A stretch of DNA of 64,000 nucleotides, from NCBI RefSeq assembly GCF_018327685.1, contig NZ_BNEL01000001.1:5457501-5521500 (forward strand), given 5' to 3'. Every line of letters starts with the position of its first letter. Positions within the stretch are counted from its first letter, which is position 1. Below, in pieces: positions 57,515-64,000 of this stretch. The notes under the pieces were generated by a model. That model was given only the letters and a program-made list of their open reading frames with translations, did no database searches and was not told the DNA's origin. Made by a program: the position numbers and the translations under genes. Source of the stretch: Streptomyces sp. TS71-3. GTDB taxonomy: Bacteria; Actinomycetota; Actinomycetes; Streptomycetales; Streptomycetaceae.

Positions 57515-57997
57515 TCCCGGAGAGTATCCGACGTACCCGGCTGATCGTCGCATGGGGCCGCTCGCCAGAGACCCTGCCGGAGCCCTGCCGGGGGCCCGAA
57601 GGCCCCGGCGGCGCACGGCCGGAGAGTCCGGCAGGGTCTGGCCCGGGAGTGCCGGCCGCCCACGTTCGTTGAGTCCGGCCGACTGCGGCCGGGGAGTGCA
57701 GCCGGGTACGTCCGGGGCACCCCGCCGGCTCGGCGACCCCGAAAACCAGTCGACGGCGGACCGGCGCTCGGCGATGATCGGCGTCATGTTCCGGTACGCC
57801 TTCCTCCTCGCCGCATCCGCAGCCGCGGATGCGCGGAGGGCTGCCGGGTTCCTCGTCCTGCCGGCCGCCGTCGACGGCGCCCGAAGCTGACCCTTCCCGG
57901 ACATTCCGGCGGACCCCGCAGGGGGAGGGTCGGCCGGTCCAACGGGGTCCCCCTCCCGCCCTGCGGGACGCTCTCACTCGACTCCTCGAGGACAGCC
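57515..57997. other. 483-bp gap before tuf3 with two large hairpins
   Basis: No gene is supported. An inverted repeat with arms AGACCCTGCCGGA (57569) and TCCGGCAGGGTCT (57627) encloses a second hairpin CCGGGGGCCC/GGCCCCGG. Just before tuf3, CCCGCAGGGGGAGGG (57915) can pair with CCCTCCCGCCCTGCGGG (57951-57967), a stem that would end 30 nt before the tuf3 start and could influence its expression. Confidence 0.5.
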
Positions 57998-59173
57998 ATG
58001 CCCAAGACGGCATACGCGCGCACCAAGCCGCACATGAACATCGGCACCATGGGCCACGTCGACCACGGCAAGACGACTCTGACCGCCGCCATCACCAAGG
58101 TGCTGGCCGAGCGCGCCGGCGGCGGCACCCGGTACGTGCCGTTCGACCGCATCGACCGCGCCCCGGAAGAGGCCGCGCGCGGCATCACCATCAACATCGC
58201 GCACGTCGAGTACGAGACCGACACCCGGCACTACGCGCACGTCGACATGCCGGGCCACGCCGACTACGTCAAGAACATGGTCACGGGCGCGGCGCAGCTG
58301 GACGGCGCGATCCTGGTGGTCTCCGCCATCGACGGCATCATGCCGCAGACGTCCGAGCACGTGCTGCTCGCGCGCCAGGTGGGCGTGGACCACGTCGTCG
58401 TGGCGCTCAACAAGGCGGACGCCGGCGACGACGAGCTCACCGACCTGGTCGAGCTGGAGGTGCGCGAGCTGCTGAGCGCGCACGGCTATCCCGGCGACAC
58501 GGTGCCCGTCGTCCGGGTGTCCGGGCTCGGGGCGCTGTCGGGCGACCCCCGCTGGACGGCGTCCGTCGAGGCGCTGCTCGACGCGGTCGACACCTATGTC
58601 CCGCTGCCCGAGCGATACCTGGACGCGCCGTTCCTGCTGCCGGTGGAGAACGTCCTGACCATCACGGGACGCGGCACCGTCGTCACGGGTGCCGTGGAGC
58701 GAGGCACCGTCCGCGTCGGCGACCACGTCGACGTGCTCGGCGCGGACACCGCCACGGTGGTCACCGGCCTGGAGACCTTCGGCAAGCCCATGGCGCAGGC
58801 GCAGGCCGGCGACAGCGTGGCGCTGCTGCTGCGCGGTGTGCCGCGCGACGCGGTACGGCGCGGCCACGTCGTCGCGGCGCCGGGCAGCATCACGCCCAGC
58901 GGACGGTTCAGCGCGCGGGTGTACCTGCTGCCGCCCGCCGGGGGAGGGCGCGGCACCCCGATCGCCACCGGCTACCGCCCGCAGTTCTACATCAGAACGG
59001 CGGACGTGGTCGGCGAGGTGGACCTGGGCGAGCAGGGCGCCGCCCGGCCCGGTGACACGGTCGCCATGACGGTCACCCTCGGCCGCGCGGTGCCCCTGGA
59101 GCCGGGCCTCGGCTTCGCCGTCCGCGAGGGCGGGCGCACGGTCGCCGCGGGCACGGTCACCGCGGTCGGCTGA
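57998..59173 (+). CDS. tuf3: Divergent elongation factor Tu (EF-Tu3)
   Basis: This 391-aa EF-Tu paralogue has G1 GHVDHGKT (19-26), ARGITI (60-65), G3 DMPGHADY with M84 in place of the usual Cys, G4 NKAD (138-141) and G5-like VSGLGAL. Domains II and III follow, with [17 protein letters not shown] and the conserved [16 protein letters not shown]. All GTPase residues are kept. It is clearly more diverged than a housekeeping EF-Tu and lacks a tufA context (no rpsL/rpsG/fusA). In S. coelicolor tuf3 (SCO1321, from memory) is stress- or ppGpp-induced. Stop at 59173. Confidence 0.93.
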   Translation: MPKTAYARTKPHMNIGTMGHVDHGKTTLTAAITKVLAERAGGGTRYVPFDRIDRAPEEAARGITINIAHVEYETDTRHYAHVDMPGHADYVKNMVTGAAQLDGAILVVSAIDGIMPQTSEHVLLARQVGVDHVVVALNKADAGDDELTDLVELEVRELLSAHGYPGDTVPVVRVSGLGALSGDPRWTASVEALLDAVDTYVPLPERYLDAPFLLPVENVLTITGRGTVVTGAVERGTVRVGDHVDVLGADTATVVTGLETFGKPMAQAQAGDSVALLLRGVPRDAVRRGHVVAAPGSITPSGRFSARVYLLPPAGGGRGTPIATGYRPQFYIRTADVVGEVDLGEQGAARPGDTVAMTVTLGRAVPLEPGLGFAVREGGRTVAAGTVTAVG

Positions 59174-59261
59174 GCCGCGGACAGCGCGCTCCCGGCGGTG
59201 CCACGCGCACCGCCGGGCGCGCGGCTCCCGGCGCGGTGCGTGCCGGCGGCACAATGGACCG

Positions 59262-60107
59262 GTGGACGAGTCGATACCGGTGACCCGGGCCGTGGACCAC
59301 GGCACCGCCAGGCTGCTGCCCGACGTCGACCGTGGCCGCGCCTGGCTGCTCACGCTCGACGGCGCCCCGCAGTCGTACGTCGACCTGGACGATCCCGCGC
59401 ACCTGGAGTTCGAGTACGCGCGGCGGGTGGGGCACATCCTGGACACGGTGGCACCGCGCGGCCGGCCGCTGGACCTGGTCCACCTCGGCGGCGGGGCGCT
59501 GACGCTGCCGCGGTATGCCGCCACCACCCGCCCCGGCTCGCGCCAGGATGTCGTGGAGGCCGACCGGGGCCTGCTGCGGCTGGTCACGGAACTGCTGCCG
59601 CTGCCGCCCGACGCGGGCATCCGCCTGCACTCCGCGGATGCCAGGGCCTGGCTGGAGGCGGCGGAGCCGGATCGCGCAGACGTGATCATCGGGGATGTCT
59701 TCGGCGGCGCACGGGTGCCGGCCCACCTCACCTCGCTCGGGTACGCCCGCACGGTGGACCGGGTGCTGCGGTCCGACGGTGTCTACGTGGCCAACCTCGC
59801 GGACGGTGCTCCGTTCACCTTCCTGCGGGGGCAACTGGCCACGCTGGCCGCGGTCTTCGAGGAGCTGGCGCTGGTCGCCGAGCCCCCCGTGCTGCGGGGG
59901 CGCCGGTTCGGCAACACCCTCGTGGTCGCCTCCCACCGGGGGACCGACCTCGCGGCGCTGTCGCGGCGCACGGCCGCGGACGCCTTTCCCGCGCGCGTCC
60001 AGCACGGGGCGCAGCTGCGGCGCCTGATAGGCGACGCGTCGCCGGTGCGCGAGGAGGACGCCACCGCGTCTCCGCCGCCGCCGGCCGGCACCTTCAGCGT
60101 GGGGTGA
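59262..60107 (+). CDS. Spermidine synthase-like methyltransferase-fold protein
   Basis: This 281-aa protein has a Rossmann-type fold of the spermidine synthase group: LDLVHLGGGALTLPRYAATT (motif I), QDVVEADRGLLRLVTELL (acidic loop E), ADVIIGDVFGGARVP (catalytic-site D). The canonical gatekeeper and polyamine-binding residues are not obvious, so it may not make spermidine. GTG 59262 lies 6 nt after CACAAT, consistent with a leaderless mRNA. It is convergent with the MFS gene; its stop lies inside a direct repeat. Confidence 0.82.
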   Translation: MDESIPVTRAVDHGTARLLPDVDRGRAWLLTLDGAPQSYVDLDDPAHLEFEYARRVGHILDTVAPRGRPLDLVHLGGGALTLPRYAATTRPGSRQDVVEADRGLLRLVTELLPLPPDAGIRLHSADARAWLEAAEPDRADVIIGDVFGGARVPAHLTSLGYARTVDRVLRSDGVYVANLADGAPFTFLRGQLATLAAVFEELALVAEPPVLRGRRFGNTLVVASHRGTDLAALSRRTAADAFPARVQHGAQLRRLIGDASPVREEDATASPPPPAGTFSVG

Positions 60108-60148
60108 TCGGCGTCCCGGGGTTCAGCTTGGGGTGATCGGCGTCCCGG
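60093..60148. repeat. 27-bp direct duplication at convergent gene ends
   Basis: The sequence starting TTCAGC(G/T)TGGGGTGATCGG occurs at 60093-60119 and 60122-60148 with a single mismatch. Copy 1 carries the stop codon of the spermidine-synthase-like gene and copy 2 carries that of the MFS gene. It looks like a recent slippage duplication. Confidence 0.9.
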
Positions 60149-61580
60149 CAGGGGCCTCGGCCGGGCCGGGGGCCGCGCTCGGCGCGGTGCCGGAGACGCC
60201 GGTGGCCTCGGCGGCGCCCGGGGACCCGGCGACGGCGGCGCTTCCGGCGATGCCGGCGGTCCCGACGATGCCGGCGGGGTCCGGGGCGGTCTCGGGGGTG
60301 CCGGGAGTGCCGGGGCCGGCGTCCGTGCCGCTTCCGGCGGTCCCGGAGGTCCGCCGGGTGAGCCGGCGCACGTCCGGCACGAGCAGCACGGCCGCGGTCA
60401 CCAGCACCACCAGCGCGGCGCACCCCCACAGCGCCGCCGTCCGCCCGACCGCCTGCTCCGCGGGGCCCGCGAGCGCGGTGGCCACGGGCAGCATGCCGAT
60501 CGAGCCCAGCCAGTCGTAGGCGGAGACGCGGGAGAACTTCTCCTCCGGGATCTCCTGGTGCATCGTGGTGATCCACGAGACGCCGAACACCTCGATGGTG
60601 GCACCGCTCACCAGCATCACCGCGCAGAGGGCTTCCACCGGCACCGGCAGGGCGAGCGCGGCGGACGGCAGCGCCAGCGGGAAGACGCAGAGCGTGCCCG
60701 CGAGCAGCAGGCGCCGGGGTCTCCAGCGGACCATGAGCAGCGCCCCGCACACCGTCCCCGCGCCGAAGGCGCCCAGCGCGAGGCCCCACGGCCCCGGCCC
60801 GCCCAGCCGATCCCGGGCGACCAGCGGTCCGTAGACCGACTCGGCGGCCCCGACCACCGCGACCACCACCGAGAACTGCGCGACGATCGACCACAGCCAG
60901 GGCCGGCCGATGAACTCCCGCCAGCCGTCCCGCAGATCCGCGAGCATCCCCCCGCCGGGCTCCCGGGGCGCCATGTGGCTGAGGTCCAGCAGCGAGCGAA
61001 GCGAGCCGGCGAGCGCGAAGCAGCCGGCGTCCACGACCAGCACCCAGCCGGGCCCGATCGCGGCCACCAGCGCGCCGCCCAGCGCGGCGCCGCCGATGCC
61101 GGCGCCGTTCACCGCAATCCGGTACAGCGCGAACGCGCGTCCCGCCTGCTCGCCGGAGACCGAGGCCATCAGCATGCCCTCGGAGGCAGGGCTGAAGAAC
61201 GCCTGGCCGGTACCGCCGAGGGCGGTGAGCAGCATCATCTGCCACACCCGGGGCTCACCGGCCAGCACCAGGACGCCGAAGGCGGCCTGCGAGAGGCAGT
61301 TGAGGGTGTTGGCCGCGACCATCACGCGGTGCCGCGGCAACCGGTCCGCGACGGCGCCACCGACCAGCAGGAACACCACCAGCGGGAGGGTCCTCGCCGC
61401 GGCCACCAGCCCCACGTCGGAGCTGTCGCCGCCCTCGCCGAGAACCGCGAAGGCGGCCGCGATGAGCGCTCCGTTGCTGCCCAGGTTGGTGATCACCGTG
61501 GCGGCGGTCAGCAGGGTGTAGTTCCGGCCGGGCCGCGCGGCGCGGGGCCCGGCGACGGCGTCGGAGTCGGGAGCGGTCAC
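60123..61580 (-). CDS. MFS exporter
   Basis: This 485-aa major-facilitator protein has about twelve membrane segments (ITNLGSNGALIAAAFAVL; GGAVADRLPRHRVMVAAN, the A motif between helices 2 and 3). A low-complexity C-terminal tail of about 90 residues, rich in Gly, Ala, Pro and Thr, follows. It resembles enterobactin/macrolide-type exporters (EntS/MefA group). GTG 61580 lies 6 nt after GATAGT on the minus strand, so the mRNA may be leaderless. The substrate is unknown. Confidence 0.88.
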   Translation of the reverse strand: MTAPDSDAVAGPRAARPGRNYTLLTAATVITNLGSNGALIAAAFAVLGEGGDSSDVGLVAAARTLPLVVFLLVGGAVADRLPRHRVMVAANTLNCLSQAAFGVLVLAGEPRVWQMMLLTALGGTGQAFFSPASEGMLMASVSGEQAGRAFALYRIAVNGAGIGGAALGGALVAAIGPGWVLVVDAGCFALAGSLRSLLDLSHMAPREPGGGMLADLRDGWREFIGRPWLWSIVAQFSVVVAVVGAAESVYGPLVARDRLGGPGPWGLALGAFGAGTVCGALLMVRWRPRRLLLAGTLCVFPLALPSAALALPVPVEALCAVMLVSGATIEVFGVSWITTMHQEIPEEKFSRVSAYDWLGSIGMLPVATALAGPAEQAVGRTAALWGCAALVVLVTAAVLLVPDVRRLTRRTSGTAGSGTDAGPGTPGTPETAPDPAGIVGTAGIAGSAAVAGSPGAAEATGVSGTAPSAAPGPAEAPAGTPITPS

Positions 61581-61704
61581 CCGGGGACTATCGCCGCTGC
61601 GGGGGCCGGTCGGCAAACGAATTGTGCCGGCCGGCCCGGCGGGGCGCAGGGGCTCTCCGGGCTTCCCCTCCTGCCGCCCGGCGCCCGTTCTCCTCCCAGA
61701 CCCC

Positions 61705-62745
61705 TTACTCGCCCGTGGGCGGGTCCTGGGTGAGGCGCACCGTGCTCAGTATTTTCTGGACGGTGGCTTCGGGGAGTTCGTCCTTGACGCCCTTGACGCC
61801 GAAGAGGTCCCAGCTCACGATGTCGCCCGCGCCGTTCTTGAAGGCGAAGGTGATCGCCTTGCCGTCCGTGGCGCACTTTCCGCGCTGGGGCGTGTTCGTG
61901 GAATGGGCGGTGGTGAGGCTCCCCTTCAGCCCCGACTTGGTCGTGTACGGCTTCGCCTTGCTGTACGAGATGGTCTTCTTGTCGGGGTGCGTGTAGCCGC
62001 CGTATATCCACCACGGCACGCGTGTCTCGGCCGCGTCGTCGGTGTTCTTCGCGCCGTTCTCGCCGCGGGCTCCAGCGGTGGCCAGGCCGGTGTCCTCCGG
62101 GGTGCCGTCCTTGTCCGAGTCGTCGGTGCACCACTTGGACTTGAACTCGGCGGGAGCCGTGACCGTCGTACTGTCGGTCTTTCCGCCCTTCTCGTCCCAT
62201 TCGAAGCCGACGCTCAGTGTCGGCGCCTCGACCTCCCACTCCGGCGGCACGTCGAAGACCGTGCCGAACCGGGTGTTGATCACGGTCTTCCAGCCCGGGA
62301 TGGTGGTCTTCTCCCTGGCCTGCGTGCCGCGCTGGTCGTCGCCGGAGGAGTCGGAGTCGCTGGGGCTGGGCTGGGCCCGGCCGGAAGGGGAGGCCGACGA
62401 GGAGGCGGACGGGGCGGGGCTCGCCTTGTCGTCCTTCTTGCCGCCCAGAACCAGGAAACCGGTCACACCGGCGGCGATCACCACGGCCGCCGCCGCGACC
62501 ACCGCGGTGATCATCGTCTTCTTGCGGTCGTCACGCGGGGGCTTGGACGGGCCGCCGGGCACCGTCGGGGCGGACCAGTGCGGCTGGCCGGGCTGCTGCC
62601 CAGGCGGCTGGGTGTAGGGGTTCGGCTGCTGGTACCCCGGCTGCTGATACGGATTGGGTTGCTGATACCCCGGTTGCTGATAAGGGTTCTGCCCCTGGTT
62701 CTGCTGGTTCTGCTCGCCCCCGGGCGGCTGGTCTCCTGGCCACAT
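61705..62745 (-). CDS. Membrane-anchored protein with PYQQPGYQQPN repeats (DUF8017-like)
   Basis: This 346-aa protein has a cytoplasmic Pro/Gln/Tyr-rich N-terminus with repeats of GYQQPNPYQQP, one membrane segment (MITAVVAAAAVVIAAGVTGFLVLGG), a Ser/Pro linker and an extracytoplasmic domain of about 200 residues (TRFGTVFDVPPEWEVEAPTL, GKCATDGKAITFAFKN). The outer domain resembles DUF8017, from memory. ATG 62745 lies 7 nt after TAAAGT on the minus strand, so the mRNA is probably leaderless. Function unknown. Confidence 0.8.
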   Translation of the reverse strand: MWPGDQPPGGEQNQQNQGQNPYQQPGYQQPNPYQQPGYQQPNPYTQPPGQQPGQPHWSAPTVPGGPSKPPRDDRKKTMITAVVAAAAVVIAAGVTGFLVLGGKKDDKASPAPSASSSASPSGRAQPSPSDSDSSGDDQRGTQAREKTTIPGWKTVINTRFGTVFDVPPEWEVEAPTLSVGFEWDEKGGKTDSTTVTAPAEFKSKWCTDDSDKDGTPEDTGLATAGARGENGAKNTDDAAETRVPWWIYGGYTHPDKKTISYSKAKPYTTKSGLKGSLTTAHSTNTPQRGKCATDGKAITFAFKNGAGDIVSWDLFGVKGVKDELPEATVQKILSTVRLTQDPPTGE

Positions 62746-62929
62746 GGGCAGCACTTTAGTGGCGCGACGGACACGTTTCCGTCACCGGGCCTCGTCAGCT
62801 CCGTACCGGATCAACGCCACCGTGCGCGCCGGACGTTGGGGATGCCCCGGGGGATGCCCCGGGGGCGATACACCTCGAATTCACCGGGACCGCGGATCAT
62901 GGGGGCTGGTCAGCGAAACTACCAGTCGG

Positions 62930-62935
62930 TAACCT
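62930..62935 (+). promoter_or_regulatory. -10 box for leaderless thioesterase gene
   Basis: TAACCT ends 7 nt before ATG 62943, which has no Shine-Dalgarno site. Confidence 0.5.
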
Positions 62936-62942
62936 CGCGCGC

Positions 62943-63395
62943 ATGACAGTCGAAAGCGCCGGAATCGGCGACATGCTGGCCTCCCTGGTTCCGATGATCC
63001 GGACCCTGAAACTGGAATTCGTCGAAGTCACCGGGGAGCACGCCGTTCTCCGCCTCCCGGATCAGCCGGAGTACCACAACCACCTCGGCGGCCCCCACGC
63101 GGGCGCCATGTTCACCCTGGGCGAGTCCGCCAGCGGTGCCATCGTCTTCGCCGCCTTCGGCGAGCAGCTCTCCCGCGCGGTGCCGCTCGCGGTGCGGGCC
63201 GAGATCGCGTACAGGAAGCTCGCCAAGGGTCCGGTGACCGCGACGGCGACCCTGGGCCGGCCGGCGGCCGAGGTCATCGCCGAACTCGACGCGGGTGGCC
63301 GCCCGGAGTTTCCGGTCGCCGTCGCCGTGCAGCGCGAGGACGGGGCCGTCACGGGCGAGATGACCGTGGTGTGGACGCTGCGGCCGAACGACTGA
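62943..63395 (+). CDS. Hotdog-fold thioesterase (PaaI/DUF4442 type)
   Basis: This 150-aa single hotdog domain has the motif NHLGGPHAGAMFTLGESASG, typical of PaaI/DUF4442 acyl-CoA thioesterases, followed by RAEIAYRKLAKGPVTATATL. It probably hydrolyses an acyl-CoA thioester. The substrate is unknown and no pathway genes are adjacent. Confidence 0.85.
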   Translation: MTVESAGIGDMLASLVPMIRTLKLEFVEVTGEHAVLRLPDQPEYHNHLGGPHAGAMFTLGESASGAIVFAAFGEQLSRAVPLAVRAEIAYRKLAKGPVTATATLGRPAAEVIAELDAGGRPEFPVAVAVQREDGAVTGEMTVVWTLRPND

Positions 63396-63595
63396 GGGAC
63401 TTCGGTGGACTCCTCCTGGAGAACCGCTCGACGCGGTGCCGGACGCCGGCGAGGTCCCCTTCGACCCGCCGAAGCGGGCGGCCTCCCTCAGGGGTGTGGA
63501 CGGCCTGCCGGTCGAGTCCCGGGTGAATCCCTGACCGGCGCCGGTCCGGGGTCCCCGCTCCGGCGGGGCTTACGCACGTGTCGCGGTGACCGCCG

Positions 63596-64000
63596 ATGAC
63601 TGCGACGCGAATCCGGCTGCTGGACCTCGGCACCGTGCGCGAGGTGGTACGCGTCTCGGTCCCGCTGATGTTCGGCATGGTCGGCAACCTGATCCTGATG
63701 CTGGTCGACCGGATCTGCCTGGCCCGCTACTCGCAGGACGCGCTCAGGGCGTCCGGCCCCGCCGTGTTCACGGCGACCACGGTGATCATGGTGACCACGG
63801 GGGCGGTGGGCATCACCCGCTCCTACGTGGCACAGGCCCACGGCCGCGGTGACGAGCGCGACGCGCAGGACGAGGGCGCCACCGGCTTCGTCCTCGGCCT
63901 GCTGTTCTCGGCGCTGCTCCTGCTGTGCACCCCGGTGCTGACGAGGGTGCCGGCGCTCAGCGGGCAGCCCCCGGGCATCCAGGAGCTGGAGGCGCAGTTC
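63596..64000 (+). CDS. MATE-family efflux transporter (5' part, runs off window)
   Basis: The first 135 codons encode MTATRIRLLDLGTVREVVRV, then membrane segments with VPLMFGMVGNLILMLVDRIC and VTTGAVGITRSYVAQAHGRG, the N-terminal pattern of MATE/NorM cation-antiporter exporters. ATG 63596 is the best start seen; the ribosome site is weak. The remainder lies beyond the window. Between the thioesterase and this gene (63396-63595) I see no supported gene. Confidence 0.85.
   Translation, partial: MTATRIRLLDLGTVREVVRVSVPLMFGMVGNLILMLVDRICLARYSQDALRASGPAVFTATTVIMVTTGAVGITRSYVAQAHGRGDERDAQDEGATGFVLGLLFSALLLLCTPVLTRVPALSGQPPGIQELEAQF

Noticed and set aside
60558..61733. 391-codon plus-strand frame opposite the MFS gene
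   Set aside because: His/Arg/Gly-rich shadow of a clear membrane transporter.
63405..63599. Short frames between the thioesterase and MATE genes
   Set aside because: Fragments in different frames without a ribosome site or recognisable domain.

Overview
The window looks like a piece of a Streptomyces chromosome. The coding DNA is very GC-rich with strong third-position GC bias. GTG starts and AGGAGG-type ribosome sites are common. Many genes have a TANNNT -10 box only 6-8 nt before the start codon, which predicts leaderless mRNA. Streptomyces-typical small proteins (DUF5999 type, a 59-aa protein) and a divergent third EF-Tu (tuf3 type) are present. From memory, gene order resembles S. coelicolor roughly from SCO1389 to SCO1321; no search was run.

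Layout. 1-2486: 3' part of 23S rRNA, 5S rRNA and the rrn terminator, then a 14-bp tandem repeat. 2750-17163: a conserved actinobacterial core: CDP-alcohol phosphatidyltransferase, NDP-sugar pyrophosphorylase/phosphomannomutase-like fusion, DUF881, Sbp, DUF881, GarA-like FHA protein, FtsR-type MerR, bifunctional nuclease, second MerR, DNA polymerase IV, PRC-barrel protein, tandem glycine riboswitch and gcvP. Apart from insertions and a missing gcvH, this is the M. tuberculosis Rv1822-Rv1832 order. 17266-33018: mixed metabolic and regulatory genes: DUF5999, glutamate-cysteine-ligase-like enzyme, CPBP protein, Nudix, a MITE-like element, PhzF, PadR, a Clp-N protein, three EamA exporters (one behind a leaderless leader peptide), two flavin split-barrel proteins opposite a MocR regulator, LysR and a Rieske lipoprotein.

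33315-37128 is a self-contained divergon: a FadR-type GntR regulator faces a fumarylacetoacetase-fold/alpha-beta-hydrolase fusion plus an amidohydrolase, with a consensus promoter and repeated ATTGGT operators between them. It is the best candidate here for an undescribed catabolic system. 37250-37890 holds two decayed genes. 38252-39459 is a HipA-like kinase/DUF3037 pair. 39653-50470 carries two SDRs, an orphan peptide/nickel-type binding protein, uracil-DNA glycosylase, a TetR/FAD-monooxygenase divergon, Gfo/Idh oxidoreductase, HAD phosphatase, a DJ-1/PfpI protein and a 59-aa protein.

50954-55926 is a carbohydrate operon (DUF6807, binding protein, two permeases, YesL-like protein) behind a promoter with two LacI-type operators. 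56094-64000 holds a secreted low-complexity protein, a TVP38 membrane protein, tuf3, a spermidine-synthase-like protein, an MFS exporter, a membrane-anchored protein, a hotdog thioesterase and the start of a MATE exporter. I saw no CRISPR array, tRNA, intact insertion sequence, prophage or large biosynthetic cluster.
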